Positions 7,812 through 15,594 of a DNA stretch of 19,037 bases are shown here, piece by piece (the first letter of the stretch is position 1; each line of letters begins with the position of its first letter). A model generated the notes under the pieces. It had not been told where the DNA came from. It saw only the letters and a program-made list of their open reading frames with translations, and ran no database searches. The DNA is taken from assembly GCA_900538305.1 (NCBI GenBank), contig UPXY01000030.1, positions 1-19,037 of the forward strand, in the 5' to 3' direction. Position numbers and translations under genes: made by a program. This DNA is from an uncultured Collinsella sp. GTDB taxonomy: Bacteria; Actinomycetota; Coriobacteriia; Coriobacteriales; Coriobacteriaceae.

Positions 7812-8783
7812 ATGCACCTTCCTCGCTTGCGGCACGTCGCCTTCGCCGCTCTTGTGGCAGCGGGCATGATCTGCCTGCTCGCACTTGCCTCGCGCGTCGT
7901 CGTCCCTAAGAACAACCAAGTGGAATTCGGCCAGGCCGACGCCCCCGCCTTCGGCGTGCTCGGCGAGCCGCGCGATAGCATCGACGTGCTCTTCCTCGGC
8001 GATTCCGAAGCGTACTGCTCGTTCTCGCCGCTCCAGCTCTGGGGCGAGCAGGGCATCACCTCGTACGTGGCAGCCACGAGCGCCCAGCGCCTCCCCTATA
8101 CGCGCTCGATTCTTCTGAAGGCCTTGCAGAACCAGCGCCCGCGCGTCGTGGTGCTCGAGACGAACTGCCTCTTCCGCAAGACGCCCACGGGATTCGCTGC
8201 CATCCGCGCACTCTCCGATATCTTCCCCGTCTTCGAGTACCACAGCCGCTGGAAGAGCCTGCGACCGGAGGATTTCACCTCGACGCCGCGCACCACATGG
8301 ACGGATCCGAACAAGGGGTATCGGCTGCGCACCTCGGTGAACGCCGCAAGCGCCGAGCGATCGCGCACCTATATGAAGCCGAAGGGCGAAACTGCGAGCA
8401 TCCCTGCGCTCAACCGGTGGTACCTCGACGACATCGCACGCATCTGCCGTGAGAACGGGGCGCAGCTCGTTTTAGTGAGCACGCCGAGCGTGAAGAACTG
8501 GTCGCTGAGCCGCCATGCGTGCGCCGAGCAGGTAGCGGCGGAGCTCGACGTTTCATACATCGACTTCAATATGGGAAGTGCGCGCGTCGATATCGACTGG
8601 GAACGCGATACGTTCGATAAGGGCGACCATCTCAACCTGTACGGTGCCCAGAAGACGACGAGCGCTATGGGAGCCCTGTTACGCCAAACGTTCCGCGTCC
8701 CCTCGCACGCAGGTGACGACGCCTACCGATCCTGGGACGACAGCTACGCGCGCTACCAGGAGGACGTGAATAAGGCCTCCTAG
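7812..8783 (+). CDS. Membrane-anchored SGNH-like protein in the DltD/AlgX position
   Basis: Protein of 323 residues with one N-terminal membrane segment (about 10-27) and an extracytoplasmic SGNH-hydrolase-like domain. The nucleophile block is LGDSEAY (S65) and the C-terminal dyad is DHLNLYG (D272, H273). It is shorter than DltD (about 400), and its motifs fit SGNH proteins paired with MBOAT acyltransferases (DltD with DltB, PatB with PatA, AlgJ/AlgX with AlgI). Its likely role is to complete acyl transfer from the MBOAT protein to a polymer, or to remove misplaced groups. The ATG follows GAAAGGA. A 104-base gap separates it from the MBOAT gene, with no convincing terminator, so I place it in the same operon. 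Confidence 0.82.
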   Translation: MHLPRLRHVAFAALVAAGMICLLALASRVVVPKNNQVEFGQADAPAFGVLGEPRDSIDVLFLGDSEAYCSFSPLQLWGEQGITSYVAATSAQRLPYTRSILLKALQNQRPRVVVLETNCLFRKTPTGFAAIRALSDIFPVFEYHSRWKSLRPEDFTSTPRTTWTDPNKGYRLRTSVNAASAERSRTYMKPKGETASIPALNRWYLDDIARICRENGAQLVLVSTPSVKNWSLSRHACAEQVAAELDVSYIDFNMGSARVDIDWERDTFDKGDHLNLYGAQKTTSAMGALLRQTFRVPSHAGDDAYRSWDDSYARYQEDVNKAS

Positions 8784-8807
8784 CCAGACGAATGAGCCCT
8801 TGGCCAG

Positions 8808-8930
8808 CCATTGGGGACGGGGGTTATTGGCTCGCCATTGGGGACGGTGGTGAATGGTTGGGGTCAATGGCTCAGCCTGCCATCGGAACCCGCCATCGGG
8901 GACGGGGGTGAATGGTTGGGGTCAATGGCG
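8808..8930 (+). repeat. Three copies of the GGGGACGGGGGT dispersed repeat
   Basis: Copy 1 is at 8808-8832, copy 2 at 8833-8872 and copy 3 at 8891-8930. Copies 2 and 3 are 40-base units with three differences; both contain GGTGAATGGTTGGGGTCAATGG after the GGGGACGG core. Copy 1 matches the copy at 2616-2656 best, in inverse orientation. They fill most of the gap between the acylation operon and the DAHP synthase gene. Confidence 0.75.
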
Positions 8931-9066
8931 CAACTTGCTGAGTGACGGTAACAAATGGGTTTCAGAGCGGACCGCGATGGTGGCGGCGACTGCGTAGCGG
9001 CATAATGGTTCACCACAGATCATCGCCCGCCCAGATGGGCGCGACGGAAGAGATAAGGAACCCACC

Positions 9067-10095
9067 ATGTCCATGAAGTTCAAGCGCCTGCTGCCCATCC
9101 CCAAAGAGATCCGCGAGGAGATGCCGCTCTCGGCCGAAGCCGCCGCGCAAAAGCCCGCGTTCGACGCCCAAGTAGCCGCCATCATGCGCGGCGAGGACGA
9201 CCGTCGCCTCATGATCGTGGGCCCGTGCTCTGCAGACCGCGAGGACTCCGTGCTCGACTACGTCACGCGCCTTGCGAAGCTTGCCGAACGCGTGAGCGAC
9301 AAGCTCTTCATCATCCCGCGCGTCTACACGAACAAGCCGCGCACGAAGGGCACGGGCTACAAGGGGCTCCTCCACAACCCCGACCCCGAGGGCCCGAGCG
9401 ACCTTCTGGGCGGCGTGAAGGCCATCCGCCGCATGCACCTGCGCGTTGCCGAGGAAACCGGCATGTTCACCGCCGACGAGATGCTCTACCCCACGAACTA
9501 CCAGTACCTCATCGATGTGCTGGGCTACATCGCCGTGGGCGCGCGCTCCGTCGAGAACCAGGAGCACCGCCTCGTTGCCTCGGGCGTGCCCATGCCCATC
9601 GGCATGAAGAACCCCACCGGCGGATCCACGAGCGTTATGCTCAATTCCATCTACGCCGCGCAGCAGCCGCAAACGTTCCTGTTCCGCAACTGGGAGGTCG
9701 AAACCACGGGCAACCCGCTCGCGCACGCCGTGCTGCGCGGGTACATCGGCGAAGACGGGCTCAACTACCCCAACTACCACTACGAGTACCTCGAGCGCCT
9801 GGCGGAAAAGTACACGAAGGAAGATTTCGCCAACCCCGCAGTGATCGTGGACTGCAACCACGACAACTCCGGCAAGCGCCCGCTCGAGCAGATTCGCATC
9901 TCGCACGAAGTCGCGGACTCCATGCGCCGCTCGCCCGAGATTCGCCAGCTCATCCGCGGCTTCATGGTGGAAAGCTACCTCGAGGACGGCAACCAGCCCA
10001 TCGACGGCGGCGTCTACGGCAAGTCCATCACAGACCCGTGCCTGGGTTGGGAGAAGACCGAGCGCCTCATCCTCGACCTCGCCGACCGCATCTAA
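9067..10095 (+). CDS. aroF: 3-deoxy-7-phosphoheptulonate (DAHP) synthase, type I
   Basis: First enzyme of the shikimate pathway, joining phosphoenolpyruvate and erythrose 4-phosphate in the cytoplasm. The 342 residues match the AroF/G/H family length (about 350). GPCSA (52-56) carries metal ligand C54; KPRT (90-93) binds substrate; GMKNPTGGS, DCNHDNSGK, FMVESYLEDGNQ and SITDPCLGW supply the remaining substrate and metal contacts. All are intact. The ATG at 9067 follows AAGGA by seven bases; a second ATG lies two codons later. CATAAT at 9001-9006 is a possible -10 without a clear -35. No Phe/Tyr/Trp-rich leader peptide is visible, so attenuation is not supported. It appears to be a single-gene unit. 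The letter of the isozyme is arbitrary. Confidence 0.97.
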   Translation: MSMKFKRLLPIPKEIREEMPLSAEAAAQKPAFDAQVAAIMRGEDDRRLMIVGPCSADREDSVLDYVTRLAKLAERVSDKLFIIPRVYTNKPRTKGTGYKGLLHNPDPEGPSDLLGGVKAIRRMHLRVAEETGMFTADEMLYPTNYQYLIDVLGYIAVGARSVENQEHRLVASGVPMPIGMKNPTGGSTSVMLNSIYAAQQPQTFLFRNWEVETTGNPLAHAVLRGYIGEDGLNYPNYHYEYLERLAEKYTKEDFANPAVIVDCNHDNSGKRPLEQIRISHEVADSMRRSPEIRQLIRGFMVESYLEDGNQPIDGGVYGKSITDPCLGWEKTERLILDLADRI

Positions 10096-10173
10096 CATGG
10101 GGGGCAACCACATCTATGACACACGGAAGTGAAAATCTGAGTCCTGGACGGAATTCTCGCTCATCCAATCAAC

Positions 10174-10206
10174 GTGAGGGCCTCGCACCCGGTGCTGGGC
10201 CCTTAC
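10174..10206. terminator. Bidirectional hairpin between converging genes
   Basis: GTGAGGGCCT and GGGCCCTTAC (with G-T pairs) flank an inner GCAC/GTGC stem and a CCG loop, giving one long stem with a single mismatch. It lies between the converging DAHP synthase and LysR genes and covers the LysR stop codon. Neither strand has a good T-run, so termination efficiency is uncertain. Confidence 0.45.
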
Positions 10207-11120
10207 TCGTTGAACATGCGTTTCATAAGGGGAAACTCGTTTACGACGAAGCTGTTGAGGCGGTCGAGCTTCTCGCTTTCCTTGCCTTTGAGCGTCACCA
10301 TGCAGATAGGAACCGGCGGAGCATCCGCGGGATCAACCTTGTGCATCGAGGCAAGCGGCTTGATATCGAGTGCCTTGAGGTACACGCCCAGTACGTAGCC
10401 CTCTTGATATTCCAAGAAATTAGCCACCTCGGCATCCGTCTCGATATGTACCTGTGGTGACGCGAGACCTCGCTTGAGGCAGGCGGCCAGAATCGTCTCA
10501 TTGAACGCATCGATGTCGTCGTTGCAGAGCACGGGATACGGTTTGAGATCCTCAAACGAAACAAGTCGCTTCCTGCACAGGGGATGCCGCTTGCCCATGA
10601 ACACCCCAACGGAAACCGTTCCCAACACGCGAGTCGCACATCGGGGATCCGAGAAGCTACCGATCGTAGCCATCGCGTCGATATTCCCCGCACGCAGATC
10701 TGCGAGCGCATCGGCACCAACGGAAAGGTGGATGGTCGTTTTGACGCCGATCATATGGCTCATGAGCTGAGAGAACGCGCTGCACACAAGCTCATGCTTG
10801 GCGAACGGTGGCGAAACGAGAGCGATGCGCAGTCCCTTGCGCGTTTCTTCGGCGTCGGACTGCTGGTATGCCTTCGCAGCGCGAGCGAAGGCGTCGAAAC
10901 TCGAGACCGCTTCGCGAGCGGGACCCACGAGGTTTTTACCGAACGGCGTGAGCAGAAGCGTTCTGCCCTCACGGAAAAACAGCGGACTGGCCAGCTCTTC
11001 CTCGAGGTCGATGATCGCCTTCGATACCGCCTGAACCGTCACGCCCTCGACGCGCGCCGCCTCCGTGAAGCTGCCGTAACAGGCTGCAAGATAAAAGTAC
11101 TGCAACTGTCGAACGTTCAC
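10203..11120 (-). CDS. LysR-family transcriptional regulator
   Basis: DNA-binding regulator of 305 residues. The N-terminal winged helix-turn-helix (about 1-60) has the LysR pattern NVRQLQYFYLAACYGSFTEA, then VQAVSKAIIDLEEEL and the wing ending LTPFG. The remainder (about 88-295) is the periplasmic-binding-protein-like effector domain. The GTG at 11120 is chosen because GGGGAG lies eight bases upstream and the LysR fold starts directly after it; an in-frame TTG six codons earlier gives a longer form. It has no divergent partner, which is the usual LysR target. Upstream lies the terminator of a membrane-protein gene, so its promoter position is unusual. The effector and regulon cannot be read from the sequence. 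Confidence 0.92.
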   Translation of the reverse strand: MNVRQLQYFYLAACYGSFTEAARVEGVTVQAVSKAIIDLEEELASPLFFREGRTLLLTPFGKNLVGPAREAVSSFDAFARAAKAYQQSDAEETRKGLRIALVSPPFAKHELVCSAFSQLMSHMIGVKTTIHLSVGADALADLRAGNIDAMATIGSFSDPRCATRVLGTVSVGVFMGKRHPLCRKRLVSFEDLKPYPVLCNDDIDAFNETILAACLKRGLASPQVHIETDAEVANFLEYQEGYVLGVYLKALDIKPLASMHKVDPADAPPVPICMVTLKGKESEKLDRLNSFVVNEFPLMKRMFNE

Positions 11121-11136
11121 GGTCTCGCTCCCCACC

Positions 11137-11171
11137 AAAACACCCGCCTGATTGAAATGAGCAGGCGGGTG
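11137..11171 (-). terminator. Strong intrinsic terminator in front of the LysR gene
   Basis: A perfect 10-bp stem (CACCCGCCTG at 11141-11150, CAGGCGGGTG at 11162-11171) with an 11-base loop is followed on the minus strand by TTTT (11140-11137). It ends transcription of the membrane-protein gene at 11221. The LysR Shine-Dalgarno begins only three bases after the T-run. Confidence 0.85.
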
Positions 11172-11220
11172 ATCACGCTACGATTATGCGCTGTACAGCG
11201 AACTGAGCTATCCGACTACC

Positions 11221-11637
11221 CTACTTGCTCTCATTCATGATACGCGACGCGGCAACGATCGCGACGAAGGAGTAGACGGCGAAAATCAGGTTCAGGTAGA
11301 TGGGGGCACCGCCCGTCTCGCCGCGGAACGTCATGCCCATGCCGGCAAGGTTCAGAACCACGAGCAAGCCGGAGACGTAGATAAAGGGCTTCAGCATGGC
11401 GTCATGCTTGGCAGCGCGCAGGCCGATGATGCCTGCGACCAGCATAAACACACCAATGACCGCAAGGATGATGCCATACATCATGGCGACCTCCGTGCCG
11501 TCTTCGATGGTGCCCTCGGCAAGCGGCGCGGCGAAATACATGATCGAAGCGGTAGCGATCGCGACGATGCCGAAAAGGAAATAGAACAAGCCCGTTCCCT
11601 TAACGATCGTGCGATTCTTCGTCATCTCGTCCACCAT
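11221..11637 (-). CDS. Small four-helix membrane protein, function unknown
   Basis: Integral membrane protein of 138 residues with four predicted helices (roughly 16-35, 49-70, 79-98 and 111-130) and short polar ends. I recognise no named family. It is clearly paralogous to the gene at 11832-12239: both have IVKG before helix 1, PLA after it, and a VAGI-G-R-A motif after helix 2. The start is the ATG at 11637, preceded by GAGAGG at the right spacing; the open frame extends further upstream, but that extension is not hydrophobic and has no ribosome site. It lies between two strong terminators, so it is probably its own transcript. Confidence 0.78.
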   Translation of the reverse strand: MVDEMTKNRTIVKGTGLFYFLFGIVAIATASIMYFAAPLAEGTIEDGTEVAMMYGIILAVIGVFMLVAGIIGLRAAKHDAMLKPFIYVSGLLVVLNLAGMGMTFRGETGGAPIYLNLIFAVYSFVAIVAASRIMNESK

Positions 11638-11765
11638 GGTAATAACCTCTCTATCTGGGCGTTTGCCCTCGTCAATTGCAGCAGCATATGTGAAGCGCGC
11701 AAGCGCGCCGTAGCCGCACGGTACAAGGTCGGCTAGTTTACGGTGAGCTCTGGAACAGGTCAAAG

Positions 11766-11803
11766 AAAAACGGCAATTATCAACTGACGCTTGATAATTG
11801 CCG
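11766..11803 (-). terminator. Strong intrinsic terminator between the two membrane-protein paralogues
   Basis: A perfect 13-bp stem (11771-11783 with 11791-11803; arm CGGCAATTATCAA) and a 7-base loop are followed on the minus strand by TTTTT (11770-11766). It terminates the gene at 11832. The + strand side lacks a T-run. Confidence 0.9.
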
Positions 11804-11831
11804 CTTTGACGTGACTATGTCCAAAAAAGTT

Positions 11832-12239
11832 TTACCCCAGGCGCGAGGCGTTCTTCTTCGCACGCGACGCATAGAAGACCGCGGTCGCGATGGCCGCCGC
11901 ATAGATGGCGTTCATCCATACGGGACCCTGGCCGCCGAAGACACCAAGGCAGACCTCGGCGATGTTCACAACCATGAGAATCGAGCCGAGCACGATGAAG
12001 CTGCCGAGGCGGCTCGGATTGTTGGCGCCGCGCGCACCCATAATGCCGGCAACGAACTCAAACACGCCCGAAACACCCAAAACGGTACCCGCGACCAGCG
12101 CAAGTGCTTCGCCGTTATCGAACATGGAGACGGCAAGCGGCACCCCCATGAACATGAGGACGGAGGTTACGACGGCAAGGATACCGACCACCATGAGAAA
12201 CAGGCTGATGCCCTTAACAATCTGGCATTCTCTCGACAT
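11832..12239 (-). CDS. Small four-helix membrane protein, paralogue of its neighbour
   Basis: Integral membrane protein of 135 residues with four predicted helices (about 9-33, 44-68, 78-97 and 107-125) and a basic C-terminus (RAKKNASRLG). It aligns along its full length with the protein at 11221-11637, so the pair is a tandem duplication. No catalytic motif or known family is visible. The ATG at 12239 follows AAGGAG at ideal spacing. It is probably transcribed from the promoter at 12313-12340 and ends at the hairpin at 11771-11803. Whether it works with the divergent CmpB-like gene is unknown, though that protein's N-terminal domain looks related. Confidence 0.8.
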   Translation of the reverse strand: MSRECQIVKGISLFLMVVGILAVVTSVLMFMGVPLAVSMFDNGEALALVAGTVLGVSGVFEFVAGIMGARGANNPSRLGSFIVLGSILMVVNIAEVCLGVFGGQGPVWMNAIYAAAIATAVFYASRAKKNASRLG

Positions 12240-12312
12240 ATATGTCTCCTTTTGCGTTCTCTCTGAGCTAACGATGGGCGACGATTGCGCGCATCCCCGC
12301 CCTGCGCCACAT

Positions 12313-12340
12313 ACTATACCGCGCTTCAACCGCCATGCAA
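12313..12340 (-). promoter_or_regulatory. Sigma-70-type promoter of the upstream membrane-protein paralogue
   Basis: On the minus strand TTGCAT (12340-12335) and TATAGT (12318-12313) are separated by 16 bases and match 4 and 5 of 6 consensus positions. The start would fall near 12306, leaving a leader of about 65 bases before the ATG at 12239. Confidence 0.55.
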
Positions 12341-12504
12341 TTATGGAAAACGACTCCGGCGCGACGAGCTCGACGAGGTGCATCCGAGCTGCACCGCTGA
12401 TTTCTTACTAAAGAAGCATCCCGCAGCTCACCTCGATACGCTATGATTGAGCGACTGCATAGATCGACCACGGTACCTGCAGCTAATGCGAGCAAGGATG
12501 TGAT

Positions 12505-13797
12505 ATGGAAGACCTTACTAAGTCGCAAGAGACAGAGCTCGAAGACTTCGATCTTCCCGGCAACGACCTCGACCCTAACACGCCCACACCAGCGGAGCAG
12601 AAGAAGATCCCGCTCGTCGTGAAGGTCTACGGCTTCCTGTGCCTGATCGACGGAATCGTCACCATTCCGACGATCGCCATGTTCATCGGCCTCGTCGCAT
12701 GGGCGCTCAACACCGATCCAAGCCTGATCACGGTGGGCACCAATCCCACGCTTCCGGTCGTCTTGCTCATCATCTCGCTCGTCGTAACCACCGCGAACGC
12801 CGTAGCGCTCATCATCTTCGGCCGCTCACTCCTGCATAACAGGCGCCGTCACGCCGCGCGCATCTCGCATGTGCTCATCGCCACGACCATCGTGCAGGTC
12901 CTGCTCAAGCTCATGCTCTCGGGTCTTGATACGAGCATCATCACCGATGCGGTCCAGCTGGTCATCGTGATCACGCTTTCCATCACCGTAGACCCCACGC
13001 TTCGCGAGGAGCGCAAGCTGCAGCGCAACCTCCGCGATATGGTTGACCGCCAGGCAGCCGAAGTCGGTATGCTCGGCCGCGATATCGAGGGCAAGGGCTT
13101 CATCGAGCTCAACTTCTTCAACCTCTTCTGGGTCTTCGTGGTGTGCTGCTTCCTTGGCCTCATCATCGAGACGATCTACCACATGGTCGTGGTGGAACCC
13201 GGTGTGTACCAAGACCGCGCCGGCCTGCTCTTCGGTCCCTTCTCGCCCATCTACGGTTTCGGCGCGCTCCTCATGACGGTGGCGCTCAACCGCTTCTACA
13301 AGGCGAACCCCATCATCATCTTCGTGGTGAGCGCCATCATCGGCGGCCTCTTCGAGGCGGCGACCGCATGGTTCATGCAGGTGGGTTTCGGCGCCACGGC
13401 GTGGGACTACAGCGGCTCCACGATCTTCGGCCTCTTCCCCGACCCCATCGCCGTGATCTTCGGCGGCCGCACGAGCACCCTCTTCATGTGCATGTGGGGT
13501 GCGCTCGGTTTCGTATGGATCAAGCTCTGCCTGCCGCGTCTCTTGAAGCTCATCAATCTCATCCCGTGGAAGCTCCGCTACTCGCTCACCACGCTCTGCG
13601 CCCTGCTCATGCTCGTGAACGGCATCATGACGCTGCAGGCGCTCGACTGCTGGTACGAGCGACTGTCTGGCACTGCGGGCGACACGCCCGTCGAGGAGTT
13701 CTACGCCAGGAACTTCGATAACGACTACATGCAACACCGCTTCCAGAGCATGGAGATCACGCCCGAGGATTCCAGCCGCGTGGGCACCGCTGCCTAG
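12505..13797 (+). CDS. CmpB-family (putative ABC-transporter type IV) membrane protein with extra N-terminal membrane domain
   Basis: Membrane protein of 430 residues in three parts. An acidic N-terminal tail (1-33) precedes a four-helix domain (about 38-165). A charged linker (about 166-202) leads to a five-helix region (about 206-380) with the CmpB pattern FLGLIIETIYH, LLFGPFSPIYGFGALL and FEAATAWFMQ...WDYS. CmpB-family proteins are annotated as putative ABC permeases, but no ATPase or binding protein lies nearby, so transport is unproven. The four-helix domain resembles the two neighbouring small membrane proteins. The tail after 395 is acidic and probably cytoplasmic. The ATG follows AAGGA by six bases; TATGAT at 12442-12447 is a possible -10. 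It is monocistronic, ending at the terminator at 13842. Confidence 0.82.
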   Translation: MEDLTKSQETELEDFDLPGNDLDPNTPTPAEQKKIPLVVKVYGFLCLIDGIVTIPTIAMFIGLVAWALNTDPSLITVGTNPTLPVVLLIISLVVTTANAVALIIFGRSLLHNRRRHAARISHVLIATTIVQVLLKLMLSGLDTSIITDAVQLVIVITLSITVDPTLREERKLQRNLRDMVDRQAAEVGMLGRDIEGKGFIELNFFNLFWVFVVCCFLGLIIETIYHMVVVEPGVYQDRAGLLFGPFSPIYGFGALLMTVALNRFYKANPIIIFVVSAIIGGLFEAATAWFMQVGFGATAWDYSGSTIFGLFPDPIAVIFGGRTSTLFMCMWGALGFVWIKLCLPRLLKLINLIPWKLRYSLTTLCALLMLVNGIMTLQALDCWYERLSGTAGDTPVEEFYARNFDNDYMQHRFQSMEITPEDSSRVGTAA

Positions 13798-13841
13798 CAC
13801 GCGAATCTGATTTTGGATCTTGTACTGCAAGGTCTTGCAAC

Positions 13842-13875
13842 AAAGCCCGCCGACGTTCGTGTCGGCGGGCTTTTT
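13842..13875 (+). terminator. Strong intrinsic terminator after the CmpB-family gene
   Basis: A 13-bp perfect stem (AAAGCCCGCCGAC at 13842-13854 with 13861-13873) around a 6-base loop runs into a five-T tract (13871-13875). It also lies between converging genes and may act weakly for the minus-strand glycosidase. Confidence 0.92.
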
Positions 13876-13924
13876 GCACGTGAGCGACAAAGGTCGATAA
13901 GGGCTTGATCCTCGACTCAACGTA

Positions 13925-15502
13925 TCACTTGAGTGCGAAGAAGGCAGCGCTGGCGGCGGGCATGCTGAGGGTGCCGGCCGCGAGCGTCGCAGGCTCGCCC
14001 AGCGTGTAGATTGTGCAAGCCGCCTCATACGGGCACGGGATCTCGACCGGGCGCGCGGCGGGATTGAGCGCCACGAGCACGCGCTTGCCGCCCGGTACGA
14101 GCTCTCCCTCTACCGTGCGCTCGCTCCGCAGGTACACGAGCGGGTACGCATCCTTTTCGCAGTGCACGAACTCCACGGAGCCCATCGCACCAAGCGCCGG
14201 CGTCGTGCGGCGCAGCGCGATGAGTCGCTGCACCTCGCTCCAAAGCGAGCGCTCGTCTGCCATCTGATCCTCGGCGGTCGGAGCGTCGGGCGCGTCATCC
14301 TGCTGAATGTAAAGCTTGCTGGCCGGTGCGTTCGAGAACCCCATGTTCCCGCCGCTTCCCCACTGCATGGGCGAACGGGCGCCGGTGCGGATGTAGCCGC
14401 CCTCCACCGAGGTCACGTCGAGGTGCCGCATGCCGATCTCGTCGCCGTAGTACACGAATGGGCAGCCCGGCATGGACATGATGAACGCAAAAGCCATCTT
14501 CATCTCCTCCGGGTCGAGGAAACGACGCAAGCGCTCCATGTCGTGGTTGCCGGAAGGGATGCACATGAGGCCGCGGCCGTCCGTGAGGTCGAGGTTGCGT
14601 TGGTACGTGGCGACGAATTCACTTGCATCGCCCGCGCCCTCGCGCGCGAAGAACGGATGCTCGCAGCGGAAGAGATCCAGGTAGTGCGACGTGCCGAACT
14701 GCAGCAGGAAGTCCATGTGGAAACCCGCGCGAATCGTCTTATCGGGCTCTCCCCATTCGGAGATAAGGACGGCATCGGGGTAGCGTTCGTCCAGAAACGC
14801 GCGGATATCCTGCCACACCTTGATGGTGCCCTCCTGACCGGGGTCGTTCTTCACAAGCGACCCCGCCATATCGCAGCGGAAACCGTCGCAGCCGCGCTCA
14901 AGCCAAAACGCCATGACATCTTTCATGGCTTGGCGCGTGGCGAGTGCCTCCGGCGAATCCATAGCGTTTTGCCAGGGTTCGGTGACCTCAGCGAATCCGT
15001 AGTTCAGTGCCGGTTGGAATGCATAGAAGTTCACCGCGACGGCGCCATCGCGCTCGGAGACACCGCGCAGCATGCCGTTTACCCCGGGGACGTCGCCCAC
15101 CGGCGTCCAAACGCTATCCGTCCACACATAACGACCGGTATATTCGTTCGACTCCGCTTGCTGAGAGGCCTGGAACCACGGGTGCTCGATGGAGGTATGA
15201 CCGGGCACAAGGTCGAGCAGTACGTGTATGTCGCGTGCATGCGCCTCGTCGAAGAGCCGCACGAGGTCGTCGTTCGTGCCGTAGCGCGGGGCGACCTGGC
15301 AGTAATCTGCAACGTCGTAGCCAGCATCGCCGAACGGAGAAAGGAAGCAGGGGTTCAACCACAAGGCGTTGCACCCCAGGTCGCGGATATAGTCGAGCTT
15401 TTCGATGACACCCGGCAGGTCGCCTATGCCGTCGCTGTTCGTGTCGAAGAAACTTTGCGGATAGATCTCGTAAAAGACGGCGTCGTTCAGCCAGCTGCTC
15501 AT
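13925..15502 (-). CDS. GH13 alpha-amylase-family glucosidase, cytoplasmic
   Basis: Glycoside hydrolase of 525 residues with no signal peptide, so it acts on imported malto- or isomalto-oligosaccharides. The GH13 catalytic machinery is complete: region I DLVPGH (D97, H102), nucleophile D211 in GFRCDMAG, acid/base E249 in ISEW, and transition-state D321 in SGNHD. TNSDGIGDLPG (21-31) matches the calcium-loop motif of oligo-1,6-glucosidase and related subfamilies, and QPALNY (163-168) is typical of intracellular maltodextrin enzymes. The usual asparagine of region I (V-x-N-H) is glycine here. The C-terminal beta domain is about 440-525. The ATG at 15502 has GGAG six bases upstream and begins with the conserved WLNDAVFYEIYP strand; an earlier in-frame ATG at 15544 is less likely. 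Substrate is not determined. No transporter or regulator is adjacent. Confidence 0.93.
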   Translation of the reverse strand: MSSWLNDAVFYEIYPQSFFDTNSDGIGDLPGVIEKLDYIRDLGCNALWLNPCFLSPFGDAGYDVADYCQVAPRYGTNDDLVRLFDEAHARDIHVLLDLVPGHTSIEHPWFQASQQAESNEYTGRYVWTDSVWTPVGDVPGVNGMLRGVSERDGAVAVNFYAFQPALNYGFAEVTEPWQNAMDSPEALATRQAMKDVMAFWLERGCDGFRCDMAGSLVKNDPGQEGTIKVWQDIRAFLDERYPDAVLISEWGEPDKTIRAGFHMDFLLQFGTSHYLDLFRCEHPFFAREGAGDASEFVATYQRNLDLTDGRGLMCIPSGNHDMERLRRFLDPEEMKMAFAFIMSMPGCPFVYYGDEIGMRHLDVTSVEGGYIRTGARSPMQWGSGGNMGFSNAPASKLYIQQDDAPDAPTAEDQMADERSLWSEVQRLIALRRTTPALGAMGSVEFVHCEKDAYPLVYLRSERTVEGELVPGGKRVLVALNPAARPVEIPCPYEAACTIYTLGEPATLAAGTLSMPAASAAFFALK

Positions 15503-15594
15503 AGCGAGCTCCAATCTCCTCGCGCCGATTCGGCTCGCGCCCATGGTACTACAGCAGCCGCGTCACATCTGCGACGGGTATGTTTGCGTTGGCC

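Noticed and set aside
8808..8930. The repeated GGGGACGGGGGT units considered as a CRISPR array
   Set aside because: The units vary in length and spacing, two are adjacent without a spacer, and no cas genes are in the window.
8955..9005. A 16-codon frame before the DAHP synthase gene, considered as an attenuator leader peptide
   Set aside because: It has only one Phe and no Tyr or Trp, no ribosome site, and no alternating terminator hairpins follow it.
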